In this document: piece after piece, positions 10,988-21,945 of the stretch
Numbering within the stretch: the first letter of the stretch is position 1
Layout: every line of letters begins with the position of its first letter
Assembly (NCBI RefSeq): GCF_963678635.1
Contig: NC_087063.1
Coordinates: forward strand, 57,544,759-57,608,758
DNA length: 64,000 nucleotides
Source of the DNA: Symsagittifera roscoffensis
Lineage: Eukaryota; Xenacoelomorpha; Acoela; Convolutidae
Direction of reading: 5' to 3'
Notes under the pieces: generated by a model
Databases searched by the model: none
Seen by the model: only the letters and a program-made list of their open reading frames with translations
Told to the model about the DNA's origin: nothing
Translations under genes and position numbers: made by a program

Positions 10988-12920
10988 TCCTAACATAACA
11001 AATTTTATCGCTCTAACTCTAGGAACTCAAAAACTCGATCCTCAAAACATATCGACAAAATTTGGAAAATTATCAAAATTTTGTTCGAAAAAATATTGTT
11101 TTCGCCAATTTCTACTAAGTCTTTCTTCGCGTGGTTTCTTCACTGAGCGGGATCAAACGACGTAGTAGCTCGCTGTACAAAAGCTTTTTGCTGTTCAGAA
11201 AAGCTCGGATAACTAAAATTTTGGGGTTCATAGTTTGGTCGAAAATCAGTAACTTTCGACAAATTTTGGGGTGTTTCTCGGGTCTAAATAGGAGATAAGT
11301 AATACATAGTAAGGATAATAATCTATTAGTCGTCGTTAATCAATATTACTATACCCTCCTTTGCACCAAAACACCCGAATGGAGACCCTTAACTCGGAAA
11401 TTCGCAATCGATGTTGGAGGGTGCAATCGGACCGCGCCAATTGTGCCCTCCACCACTTAAGTTTTAATAAAATAGTACGCAGGATTCTAAAAGTGTGTCA
11501 ACGATACCCAACAGTCGTTGTGGATAATGTCCCTGATGCCCCTGTTGAGTCTGGAACAAGTCGGTCAGCTTGCCACTCTACCCTCCGGTCACCTGCAAAA
11601 TCACCATTAACGTGCCTAAATACTCAAACAACACTCAAGGGAGGGTACCTAACCCACCACCAAAACACACAATCTTTCGATCAGAAATGATATTAATCAA
11701 TCTGAAACAACAACAAATAGGAAGGTCAGATCGCATCTCGTCCGGAAATAACATATAAACTGTCACTTCGTTTCTTGCTCTTTTTGGTCTTTTTTGGACT
11801 TTCTACTGTTTTTTGTACTTTTTTGTTTTTAAATAAATTTTTTTTTGGCTTTTTCTTAGTTATATACTATTTTTGATCGGTTTTACGCTTTCTCTTCAAT
11901 TGTTTTTGCTTCCAGGGCCTTGGGATAAGTGGGCTCTAGACTTCTCACCTAACCCTCCGGTCCCCGGAATTTTTGGTCTAAACTAAGTTAAAAAGCTAAT
12001 TAGTACCAGGCGGAGGGTCGGCCCCTTCCTCCTAATACAATAAAGAACAATAAGGCCTCTAACTCGGACATACACCCGGAGCGGAGGGTTCGTCGCTAAA
12101 ACGTTTGCTGATCATGATGGTCTTATGCCTTTGGCAGGCCCACCCAGGAGCGCCATAAAAACGTCTATGTAACATTCGCCCAAATACTACACAATGACGG
12201 AGCGTAGAAAAAGTACCTATAGACGACTGGACTGCGTCAGTTACCTTAATTCTACTCGCTTTTCACCGTCTCGGCCTAGCTAGTTGATTTTCTGGTCTGT
12301 TTAGGGCTAAGTAAAAAGTTACAATTTTCAGGTCATCAGTCAAACGACTTTTAATCAGCTTCCGTTTACATGCAAAGACAACCACATAGCTGGGTCTCAG
12401 ATCCCCAGACTACATGATTGCTATTAAAAACACGGCTTGAATATCCTATTTTGCTATGTTTTTGGTGACAGTCCGATATTAAATCCATTGGAGAGGGATT
12501 GACCCTTTCCTCCTTCTAGCTACTCATATTCTAAAATAACAAATAATACCGGTGTTAATTCAAATGTTCAGGACATCAGAGTAGCTAAAAAGTTAGTCTG
12601 TTACATTCATTCACCATATGATGTCTCTGGGGTTCCGAGCCTCCGATTCCGTGCTTTTTCTAACATAACGTCGTTTTTACTCCCAATTCGTGGCACGGGA
12701 GGGTACTGCTCCTTCCTTCTTCCCCACTCAGCCTCCTTTCAGTCGCTTGTCTCCAATTGGTTGTCTTATCGTGCGCAATCGTCACAATAAGAGGCTTCGT
12801 GTTTTTTTTTATCTTTTCGAGCGTCGGTCTCTCACTAAATCGGTTGTTGTTGTGTTTTTCGTCACTTTCGATTTCTCAGAAATAGACTGTCTGCAATCGA
12901 ATTTTCGAAAATTAAAAAAT
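10988..12920 (-). repeat. Partial LTR of giant element inside duplication unit 2
   Basis: Minus-orientation LTR fragment matching 7466-9345 and, in reverse complement, about 46600-48530. It includes the conserved stretch with CTAACCCTCCGG and the T-rich tract. No coding content. Confidence 0.8.
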
Positions 12921-12934
12921 CTTCCCAATATCGG

Positions 12935-13280
12935 AATTAAGTATCTGCTTATATTTGATGACTTTTGTAAAGAAATTTCAAACTCCAAACAATTTCTAAA
13001 AATTATCACTACTGGAAGAAACATGGGTCTGAATACTATATACACCAATTACAAGGTATATCATCAAAACAAATTAGGAAGAGACGTAGAGTTGCAAAAT
13101 ACACACATAATTTTTCGAGATTTGTCAGAGTTCAAACAATGAAATCAAAGTATGCCAAAGATTTTTTACACGCTTTCAAAAATATTTTTTTTCGGAAAAT
13201 TACCCCTGAAAATTTTTGTGCTGATAAAGAAACAGAATATGGGGGAACTTTTTTTAAAATTTTGCAAATAGAAAGACACT
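12935..13280 (+). pseudogene. Packaging ATPase, unit 2 remnant (Walker A lost)
   Basis: Encodes LLIFDDFCKEISNSKQFLK, then the TGRNMGLNTIYTNYK region and LGRDVELQNTHI, ending at the stop at 13140-13142. The upstream open frame (from 12690) is LTR sequence fused in frame by a deletion, so the 150-aa ORF is a chimera and not a gene. Shifted frames continue downstream to ~13280. Confidence 0.75.
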
Positions 13281-13296
13281 GAAATTTAACCAGCAA

Positions 13297-13433
13297 TGAG
13301 TGAAACAAAAGCTGCATCTGCAGAGAAAGTATTTCAGTCTTCAAAAAATGTTAGATATCGTTATATTGAAAATCGTGGTGAAAAATTTGTCTCTAAACTG
13401 CAGCAATTTGTTTTGTTCATTGAATTGTCGTAA
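13297..13433 (+). pseudogene. Short open reading frame between ATPase and integrase remnants
   Basis: ATG at 13297 opens a frame of about 45 codons (MSETKAASAEKVFQSSKNV at its start) that ends near 13430. It is absent from unit 1, which has a deletion here. It may be the N-terminus of an unidentified Polinton gene. No domain recognised. Confidence 0.3.
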
Positions 13434-13483
13434 AAATCGTTCTAAGGAAAAAAAAAAGATTTTTAATCAGTTTTGAATAACAA

Positions 13484-13735
13484 ATTGTTCATGAAATACA
13501 CCAAACCAAAATTCAAAATTGGGGATGGAGTGAGAACTTCAAAAAACGTTATTCCGTTCGAAAAAGGATACAAGCCACAGTTTACAGATAAAACTTTTGA
13601 AATTTCAGCATAATCTACAAAAAACTTTCTACATACATCATCAAAGATCTCGAAAAAGTAGAAATTCCGGGAAAATTTTACGAAAAAAAGAGCTGAGAAA
13701 ATGTTCAGATTAAAGATGTTCACGTTTTAAATTAA
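13484..13735 (+). pseudogene. Polinton integrase C-terminal fragment, unit 2
   Basis: About 40 codons are intact (KPKFKIGDGVRTSKNVIPF, then KGYKPQFTDKTFEIS), followed after a shift by STYIIKDLEKVEIPGKFYEK. The order GDxVR, GYxPxFT, TYxIKD, GxFYE is the C-terminal beta-barrel of the retroviral-like integrase carried by Mavericks. The zinc-binding and DDE regions are missing. Confidence 0.7.
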
Positions 13736-13744
13736 ATTTTAATC

Positions 13745-14525
13745 GATCAGATGTCATAGATTCTCAGCTTTCAAGGACTATTGAGCTAGATTCTAATGCT
13801 TCTGTTAATTGTTATACGAAAAATAGTCTTTGTTCTTTTACAAACTTTTTACCGGAACAAATACATATTAAAGTAGAATGGAGGGTGGCTATTTCAGAAA
13901 TATCATATCCCTCATTGTACCAAAACTTTTCTGAGAGAAACTTTAATTTCATAGATGGGCGAGAAAACTCTGAGGAAAAAAGAAAGATTCAACCGATGCA
14001 TATTGAACCTGGATTGTATCCAAGTAATGTTGATATAGTTGTAGCCATGATTGACAAAGTTCGAAAACGTGATGGCGCGCAAAAAAAATGAATATAACGA
14101 AATTTATTTATCAGTAGATAAGGTTACACAAAAAGTTAACATTCATTTACCTGAGAATCAATCAGTGTTTATAATTCATACTGCTGATTGGAGTCACATT
14201 TTTGTTGTGATTTAGAACAAAATCAGACAGGGGTTATAATGAAATAAAATGGTCCACATTATCCGTAGTAATCTTACATGATACAAAACTCCTTTACTGC
14301 GTTGTTTTCTTTTCATTTCCAAAGTAAGAAGGGGAGACATAAAATCTTCAGGACAATACATGAATTATCAATTTTTAACGAGTCTACGTTTTTAAAAAAA
14401 AATGTTAAAAACTCTTTACATAGCATAAAAATATAACTAAGGGATACTACAGGTGAAAAATTTCCTTTTGTGTACGTAAGAATTACACGTGTTGTTCTCT
14501 TGTTTCGCAAGATTTCAGATAATCA
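13745..14525 (+). pseudogene. Penton-type minor capsid protein of Polinton/adintovirus (decayed)
   Basis: Best-preserved copy of the single-jelly-roll-type minor capsid gene that sits beside the packaging ATPase in animal Mavericks. Open stretch 13885-14091 (68 aa) carries VAISEISYPSLYQN and EPGLYPSNVDIVVAM. Upstream in another frame is NSLCSFTNFLPEQIHI. Downstream, in shifted frames up to ~14520, are GQYMNYQFLTSL and GEKFPFVYVRITRVVLLFR. Several frameshifts and stops. The role (capsid vertex or minor coat) is inferred from family resemblance and gene order. Confidence 0.7.
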
Positions 14526-14559
14526 TTTTGATTTATACTTTATACGAAATGGTTGCTCA

Positions 14560-14872
14560 AAGTTCAGCTAATGTTTCTTTTTTTTAGTGGACATGCAACA
14601 CAACGTGGAAGAGGTTTTGGTGCTCTTGCACAAACTCTTCGTAGAACTGCAAATCCATTCATCCACAAATATATAGTCCCAGCTGCAAAAAAAATTGAAG
14701 CAGATTTAGTTGAACTTGCTGCTCCAGAGACTGGAGAAGTTGTCAGTGGACAAAAAATTTTCAAAACCTTTGCAAAGGATGTTGGAACAAAAACAGCTCG
14801 AAAACAGTTGGGGGTGGAAAAAAGAAGCCCAATCGTAGAACTAGAAAAAACTTTGCTTGAATTAATAATTTG
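14560..14872 (+). pseudogene. Minor capsid/core-like protein of Polinton (pX-like)
   Basis: Open frame with GRGFGALAQTLRRTANPF near the N-terminus, a basic/Arg-containing segment typical of the small minor virion protein encoded just upstream of the major capsid gene in Mavericks. The C-terminal ~35 codons are copied again in the 347-bp tandem duplication. No intact start is evident. The ATG at 14553 lies in the same frame, but the upstream region is decayed. Confidence 0.6.
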
Positions 14873-15463
14873 AAAACCAGTCGCTCTCGCAAAAAGAATT
14901 TTGACAAAATAAAATGAGTATAAATCAAAATAGTCATTTTCGGTACGGAACTTTTACAAGTTCTTCTTTAGAGAATTCTGATAAAGTCCCAGTTTTGGCA
15001 ACAATTATTTCATCTTACTCACAAGAAGTTTTCCCAAGTAATTCTATGGATGAAAGCAGTATTGAGTTTGAATTTGAAACGGATCGTAACCTCTACTTGG
15101 ATATGCGTGATACGCGTTGCAAAGGATGTTGGAACAAAAACAGCTCGAAAACAGTTGGGGGTGGAAAAAAGAAGCCCAATCGTAGAACTAGAAAAAACTT
15201 TGCTTGAATAAATAATTTGAAAAACAGTCGCTCGCGCAAAGACAAATTTGACAAAATAAAATGAGTGTAAACCAAAGTCATTTTCGGTACGGGGTTTTTA
15301 CAAAGTCTTCATTGGAGATTTTTGATAAAGTCCCAGTTTTGGAAACAATTATGTCATCTTACACACAAGAAATTTTCCCAGGTACTTCTATGGATGAAAG
15401 CAGTATTGAGTTTGAATTTGAAACGGAGCGTAACCTCTACTTGGATATGCGTGATACCCATCT
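14770..15463 (+). repeat. 347-bp tandem duplication across two capsid genes
   Basis: Unit A 14770-15116 and unit B 15117-15463, both starting TTGCAAAGGATGTTGG. Each unit contains the end of the minor capsid ORF, the ~50-bp intergenic spacer and the first ~65 codons of the major capsid protein. The result is a truncated capsid N-terminus fused to a copy of the minor protein tail, followed by a second capsid N-terminus. Confidence 0.9.
14914..15116 (+). pseudogene. Major capsid protein N-terminus, first (truncated) copy
   Basis: Start MSINQNSHFRYGTF, interrupted after NLYLDMRDTR by the tandem duplication junction. The open frame that continues to 15207 is out-of-frame minor capsid sequence. 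It differs from the second copy at several residues, so the duplication is not very recent. Confidence 0.8.
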
Positions 15464-15812
15464 TAGATTAAAGCTTCAACTTTTCAAAGGAAGGTTGTTT
15501 GATGCTTTCAAAAAAGAAAAAGCAGAACATAATGCAAAATCGGAGGAAGATTCAGATGAAGAACCACAAACTTACTTAACTTATGTAAACAATCTACTAC
15601 ATTCTCTATTCTCCAATTGTGAAGTTTATTTCAATGATACAATGGTTTACAACGCCAAAGTGTTTTATCCTCATAAAGTACAAATATCGAACGAATTCAA
15701 CTCTTCGGCAGTGATTATTAGAGGAATACTTGCTTGTCACGGATATAATTTTGAAGAATTTCTGGAAGCTTTTGATTTATATCCGTTCGCTAATAGAGCT
15801 TATTCCTTATGA
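15261..15812 (+). pseudogene. Major capsid protein of Polinton/adintovirus, N-terminal part
   Basis: A 183-aa open frame with intact ATG and a good context. It contains IEFEFETERNLYLDMRDTH, VNNLLHSLFSNCEVYFND and GILACHGYNFEEF, features of the double-jelly-roll major capsid protein of animal Mavericks. Full-length homologues are several times longer. The frame stops at 15810, and the middle of the gene is missing before the C-terminal remnant at 15930. Coding-strand order after the minor capsid gene matches the family. Confidence 0.85.
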
Positions 15813-15929
15813 TTAGGTATAATTTTTTCCTTTTTTTGGCAGGCTTGCCATTGAATTGTAAACCAATAACAATTTTTACTTCCAAAAACCAAAGTCTGAA
15901 TTAAACTAATTCGAGCTAGATCTAATTTT

Positions 15930-16500
15930 TACATGCTGTCTGATAATCCAATTGTTTGTCTGAAAATTGTTGATTGTTCGCTGTTTACTAGAACAATTTT
16001 AGAAGCTGAACCTAAGCATTAACACTTGCAATGGAATCTGGAAAGGGGACCTGCTCATTACAATTACATTGAAATTACAGCAAGAATCTTTATTGTTCCA
16101 TCTCGTCAAAACCAATTTATTCAGGAAAATGCTTTAGATAATGCTCCAATCAAAAAAAAGCTGCTGCAATGAAAACAAAATCAGCTGTTGCCGTATCTTT
16201 TCTTAAAAATCCTTTAAAAAATCAAAAGTTTGATTTGAGAGAGCTTAGAATTATTCGAGGCGGAAGAGCAACAACGATGAAAGAAATGCAGTTTAACGAC
16301 GATTTTCCAGCTCTTCTTATGGAAGAAATTTAAGATCACTCCATTCTAGTTTTTGACTTGACTTCACTACAGGAAGCAGCTAAACAGGTACAATATCCAA
16401 AATTTAATGGATAAAGCTTGAGATAAGAACAATTTTTCCAATTTCCCTTGGAGCAAAAATCGGAATTGATAGTCTTCAAAGGGAACAATCGCTAAAAGTT
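15930..16500 (+). pseudogene. Major capsid protein, C-terminal remnant
   Basis: Readable pieces in two frames: SDNPIVCLKIVDCSLFTRT, then after a stop YNYIEITARIFIVPSRQNQF and IQENALDNAPIKK, then FDLRELRIIRGGRA and ILVFDLTSLQEA (after a stop at ~16331). These are typical of the second jelly roll of the capsid protein. Stops and small indels are frequent, and it fades around 16500. No other Polinton gene (protein-primed DNA polymerase, protease) is recognisable downstream. Confidence 0.8.
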
Positions 16501-19500
16501 TTTAATTTTTTTTTTAGTCTTCAGGTTCCTACAAAAATTTTGGATTTTTTTTGGATTTTCCATCGTGATTATCTCTGTACTATCCATTATGTTTTTCTTT
16601 TTTTTCTTCAGGGCTAAGACTCCAGAAAAATAGAGAAAGAACCCTGTTTAATTGAAAACCCGAGACATTTTATCAACCTAGACTGTAAAACAGTGTTCAA
16701 TAACTTTCGCCCACTACATAAAGCTTGTGTATGGGACTTTCTTGATTCAATACCTAAATGCGTGTCAGTCAATAATCTTTCTTTTTTATCCTATAGTGCG
16801 CTATCAAACTATCACTTTCTTTGTTTTTAGATGTAAATCAGCTAGCAATTGAAAAGATGGATAAAGTTTCACTTTTGCAAATTATCGAAATAATGCCCTA
16901 GCTCAGATTTAAGTACATAGGATCTTACCCTTTCAATAATCTCGCCTAACAAAATTTTCTTTGAAAAAGTTAACTCAGCCCCAAGAAAATGATAGAGGAG
17001 AGCACTGGATCATGATTGCTTGAATTTATTAAACTTACCCTGGGTAAAAAACGATCAACTTCCTCCTTTCAAAAAAAAAAGAATTGGCGAATGGTTTTTC
17101 GAAAACTACCAAAAAACTGACAGACAATTTGTGCAATTTACGCAATTTATGCAGCATTTCTTCTTTTTAAATTCCACCAGAAAAACTTGATCATTTTTCT
17201 TGATGTGCATGTTTAATTGTTTATCAATAATTCAATGTAAAAATGCATTTTTAATTTGTAACTGTAATATTTTGCTGTAATTTTTCTATACGAAGCAGTA
17301 AATATTTTTTTTATTCATGTAACTTATCTCTTTAAATTCCTTAATATTTTTACAAAAAGCATTTTAGCAACCAACTTTTGCTGAAATACACGGAGAATGA
17401 TGATGGAATATGGATGTTGTGATTCCCAATTGAAAAAATTAACGATAGAATAGATAAAATTACGAAAGTTGTAACCAACTTCTAGTAAATCGTATAATCT
17501 TCTCAAAAGTTTACTCTGAGAAAGATAGAAAAATTATCATAGAAAAAATCAGGCACAAAAATGCTTTATGATACTATATTGTTCTCAGTGTAAACTTTTA
17601 CCGGGGCAGAGCAATTGAAAATTTTGGAAGATAATTTTTCGGAGTTTTCAAAAACTTTAAAGATTTTTTAAAAAGATTGAGGACAAAGTAATGAAAGAGA
17701 ACTGAAATTAATCGTAGCAAGAATTGTTACAGAATAAATAAACATGTTGTGGTAAAAAAAAATAAGTCATGAAAGTAATAAGTACAATGAAGCTGTCATC
17801 CTTTCCCCAGATAACCTGGGGAATAAAAGATTAAGTTGGATATAAAAGTAATGAAACGTGAGGAGCTGTCAAGTTATCCCTGAAATCTCGAGGAGTGGAA
17901 TATTTAACCTGTCAAAGATAATCCCCTCTTGTCAATTTTGCCCAGATAACCTGAGGGAATCTATATAAGATGAAATAAATTTTTATTTGATTTTTTTGAG
18001 AAAAAAATATTCTGTGATATACTAGTTTATGATGCCATACTCCAAACCAAAACCTGATTTTGTCGAATCTTACCATTTGAAACTTATCACCCAAAAAAAA
18101 CTTTTTCGTTTTTTTAAGTTAACTTGAAAACTTGAAAAATCTTCAAAAAAACTGAAACCTACAATCTGAAACCTACCATGCCGAGTATCAGCAAAATCAA
18201 ACTCCGAAAAATTCGGTGGCCAAAATTTTTTAAGATCAAATTTTTTAAAACATGTTAAGATCGGGCACCAAAATTTTTTCTGAATTTACCATCTTATCAT
18301 CTGAAACCTATAGCCAATCTTAATACATTGGAAAATCTACTCTCACAAGATACACCAAGGATATTACCAATTAGGTAACGCGCGCGAAAAATTTTGCGAT
18401 ATAACTAGGCATTTCCAGACAAAATCCGAAGAAACACCGTTTTTTTACCATTCTCTTACCATCACAATGAAAACTTATCCCTCGGACGATTTGAATCGGA
18501 CATTTACTACTGACTGGTCTTGAACTGGCGACCAGCTGCCTTGCTTCGGTTCTGAATAATTACTCTCATAAAAACGGATTTTTCTACAAAGTTTCAGAAA
18601 AAAATTGATTCTTTTGATGCCAATTAGAAAATATTTTAAAATTATGGGCGAGAACGTTTTTATGAGAAGTATAATATCGGTTCTGTGAAAGTCTTTTTTT
18701 GTCATCTTAGGAAACTCTAACTGATTTTCATCTGTCATTTCTAATTGATTATTTATCTGCATCGCACTTTGATGATTCCAAAGAATGATTCAATTTATCA
18801 TCTAAACTTTGAAACTTTTTGGCTCTTTTTTATTTTATGCAAAGCATTCTTACCGAGAAAAGTCCTCGGTCGTAACTATATGCTTCTTTATTAAAACTTT
18901 TCATTACGAGGCCAAACTGTTTGCTGGATAGGCTCAGAGTTTTTTGTCTGTATGCTCATGGGTTCCAGAGACAAATCCTTAAACAATTTAGATAATATCA
19001 AAGGGTTCCACTTACAAAAAAATCAGTGAATTCAGGTAATATGTTTAATAAAAAGTTTGTGGGCACATTTGTTCTGAATTCCGCAGTTAAAAGCTTGAGC
19101 TGGAAGATTTGTATAGCAATGTGGAATTTAAAAGCAAGGACTTAATCATTGTCACCGGAGTCCACAAACAGTTCCTGAATCATTGGTTAACTGAGTCGGT
19201 GGATATCATCATTTTGTTTCTGGGAATTTTTCCAACAAGCAAATTTTTTGAAATCAATGCTAGGAGGAAAATCACCAAATGAAATCAAAAATTGGATTTA
19301 TTGTGGGCTCAGAGTGCTTTGAAATTTTTAGTATTTGTGATGAGACGGTTGGGTTGAGAGGTTTCTATCTGGTCGCGTGAGATGTTTATTGGTAAAAAAG
19401 GGCGATTCCGTTGCGTTTTTCATGAAAACAGTGAAAAAAGAATAACTTGATTGATTCGCTTTTTTTTTCATTAACTGAAAAACAAAACTTGAAAAAACGT

Positions 19501-19603
19501 TAAAAAAATTTGTTAAGAAATTGTAACTAAAAAAATACAGCAAGAAAATAATGAGAAACATAGGTAAGCAGTTTTAATTAAGGCTGAACAATTTGATCAA
19601 GGC
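16501..19603. other. AT-rich stretch, no gene recognised
   Basis: Very AT-rich with many poly-A/T runs and stop codons in all frames. Short repeated phrase CCAGATAACCTG around 17806 and 17941. A few 60-95-codon open frames exist but have low-complexity, non-protein-like composition. I see no conserved domain, tRNA or repeat boundary. Confidence 0.5.
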
Positions 19604-19967
19604 TTAGGTTTTATTCTTTTCTATCTCAGTTGTTCCGTTTTTATTAGTTACTGCCTCGTCAACCTCAGTATCTTTACTCTCAGTAGCGCGCCTCGATTGC
19701 TTCAGTGGCTGCAGCTATTCTGGTACAAACTGCTGAATTTTACAATCTGTTTTCTTCTTCAGACTTTTCCCGTAAAGGTTTGCATTTACCCCTCTTATTG
19801 AACCTAATTTTCTCGTTCCATTTTTTGAACCTACATCTTTTGATGTTTTATGATTCTGGCTACTAATCTTTTTGAGAATAAAAGCTTTCACAGAGTCTTT
19901 TGATAATTTTAAATAATGATATAAGTTATCAGCTGAGTTTTGATCATTTTCGGCTCTTTGTTTTCCT
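19604..19967 (-). pseudogene. Decayed duplicated gene, copy 1 (function unknown)
   Basis: A frame of about 120 codons with a single internal stop (TAG near 19724). Lys/Ser/Asn-rich N-terminal half, then LQPLKQSRRATES and an acidic tail ending at TAA 19604. It is paralleled by 20079-20416 in the same frame, order and strand, including both flanking motifs DSVK and LQPLKQ-SRATES. The conserved amino acids despite nucleotide divergence indicate a formerly coding sequence. No family recognised. Confidence 0.45.
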
Positions 19968-20078
19968 CATGAATGATCTGACCAGAAAATTTTCTCGGTA
20001 AGATTTATATTCATTGTATTTCTTCATAAAACATTTCATTACCAGGCCAAGCTTGATATGCGCATGTTTTTTGAATAA

Positions 20079-20416
20079 TTACTGTTTTGAATTATTTTTG
20101 GTTAATTTAGTCAACTTTTCAGTTTTATTCTCTTTTGTATCCTCAACTGTTTCATTTGCATTACTTACTGCCTCCTCGGTTTAACTATCTACACTTTCAG
20201 TGGCGCGGCTTGGTTGTTTCAATGGCTGCAGATATTTTTGGCCATACTGCTGGTTTTTGCATCCTGGTGGTTTTTTGAGATAAATTAACGATACATTTTT
20301 TTTGTTAACCTCTTTTGCTGAGATTAGTTTGATTTGTTTTGATTCTGATATCAAAACGTTTTTAGAATTGATAATTTCACAGAATCAACCGAGTTTTTGA
20401 ATTTGATTGCAGGTTT
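20079..20416 (-). pseudogene. Decayed duplicated gene, copy 2 (function unknown)
   Basis: About 112 codons with one internal stop near 20183. Carries NSVDSVKLSILKNV, then QQYGQKYLQPLKQPSRATES and an acidic Glu/Asn-rich tail. Partner of 19604-19967. The copies agree at both ends and diverge in the middle. Could be an exon pair or a tandem duplicate; no splice sites can be assigned with confidence. Confidence 0.45.
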
Positions 20417-21500
20417 TTACATCAAAAACTCATAGTAATAGAGAATTTTTTTCGAAAAAGGACTTTTTTTCTTTGATATGATGAGAGTATCTAGTTCGAC
20501 AAAACTTCGAAGATGACTGAAGGATAGCTATCCCTATAAGGTATAAATTATGATGCTTATTTGCAAAATGTGGTGTCGATGAAAATTTTATCAAAGTTGT
20601 ACAGAGCAGCTTTTTTTGAATTGGTATAAAGATGATTTGCTTGCTTCGTACGGCCAAATTGCCATCTGAAATTACCAGTAAAAAAAACAGATTTCTCATT
20701 GGAAACTAGTAAGATCATAACTTAACCGGGGCAGTGACTTGCAGGAAAACTAGTCGCTTATAGGTTATCCGTCTTGTAGCCTTCTGTTGAAAAGTCCAAA
20801 GTTATCTCTTTCTCTGATTTCAGTGGAAATAGATATGGATTTAAGAAAAACAGTAGGGTAATTAGCAAAACAGGCAAAACTTTATGACAAAAAATTTTTT
20901 GCGATTCAGTTTTTCAGAAAAATTTAGGCTCGTGATCTGTGTGAAAAAGAAAATAAACAGCATATTTAAGGCGCTCGCCATTGAAACGATAAGTAGAAAA
21001 AAACAGGATTATCTGACACTTGACTGGCAAATTTTGAACCAATTTATGGACGAAAAGTGAGGTAAAAATTGAGTTGATAAAGTGAGATTGTATAAAAAGG
21101 TGATATCAGTTTTTACAGTTTTTGAGCAAAAAGAAAACCATCAAATTTTGATCAACTCAATAAGCCCAGTATGTGTTTGAACAGTTATTTTAGATTCTAT
21201 TCGAGCCTTAAATGGGCTTAGACATTTGCGTGCATGATTTATGATCATGTTGAATCCGATAAACAAAGAAAATTATAAGGTTTACTTAGAGTCTCAGGAA
21301 AACGTGCTTGGGAGTTTTTTTTCAGTTTTTTTAATAAAAAGTACAAAAAAGGTAGCGAATAAGCGTGGTCACAATTTTAAAAAATTTAGTTTACAATGGG
21401 CAAAAATAATTATGTGCCAAAATATATCATTTTAAAGGATAAACGTTAAGATAAAATGACAATGTTACTTGCACGACCAGTTTAGAAGTTGCACTTTGGA
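20417..21500. other. AT-rich stretch, nothing recognised
   Basis: Short open frames (20430-20699 minus, 21241-21435 plus) have low-complexity, Phe/Lys/Ile-rich translations with no recognisable motif. No repeats with clear boundaries. Confidence 0.45.
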
Positions 21501-21945
21501 AGGAATTTTTGCAAGAATTACTTTAGAAACAATTTATAAATCTTCTTTCTATCAGACAAGGCGCTAACAGAATCATAGAGGGAACGACGTAATTGCTCAC
21601 TGTCCATCTTTTGAACATCACAAAGGTATTTTAAAAGACTAGTTGAAGATTTTGAGATCAATCATCGTGAATTCGAACCAAAAGATTGTGCTCAGCCAAC
21701 AGTTGGCAGAGGAGCGGGTCAATGCGCTTTTCATTGTCTTTTTGCTTGCCATCTCACTTGCCAGCTTCGCCCTCATCCTTAAAGTCGCCCACTTGCCCCT
21801 TCATCGATGAAAAAGTCATCTAATTCAATTTTGCCCACAGAGCAATCCGACTCGTCAACCGCATCCATGTGAGTGCAGTCAAGAGTGATAGTGATCGGAG
21901 CGAGATTATCGGAATCCGAGTCGTCATCGTAATTTCAAAAAATCA
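21500..21945 (-). pseudogene. Decayed coding remnant, acidic N-terminal part (unknown)
   Basis: Three open pieces in different frames read leftwards: an acidic segment (YDDDSDSDNLAPITITLD, then VGKIELDDFFIDEG), a charged segment (KDNEKRIDPLLCQLLAEHN) and a helical segment (CDVQKMDSEQLRRSLYDSV). Composition is protein-like, unlike the surrounding DNA. Local GC is also higher. Possibly a decayed DNA-binding or regulatory gene, but I recognise no domain. Confidence 0.3.

Larger units (their letters stand above)
10988..14281. repeat. Head-to-tail duplication, unit 2 (3294 bp)
   Basis: Second unit. It starts inside LTR sequence at 10988 with no flanking LTR remainder and ends at CTTACATGA (14281), where unit 1 breaks off while the penton-type gene continues. 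This identifies the breakpoints as one inside the LTR and one inside the viral gene. An internal deletion near 12920-12945 fuses LTR directly to the ATPase. Confidence 0.85.

Noticed and set aside
12690-13142. A 150-aa ORF joining LTR sequence to the ATPase
   Set aside because: The N-terminal half is LTR DNA that also occurs elsewhere without the ATPase. The fusion results from a deletion.
17324-18762. Short minus-strand ORFs of 60-95 aa
   Set aside because: Low-complexity Phe/Lys/Ile/Asn-rich translations expected by chance in AT-rich DNA.
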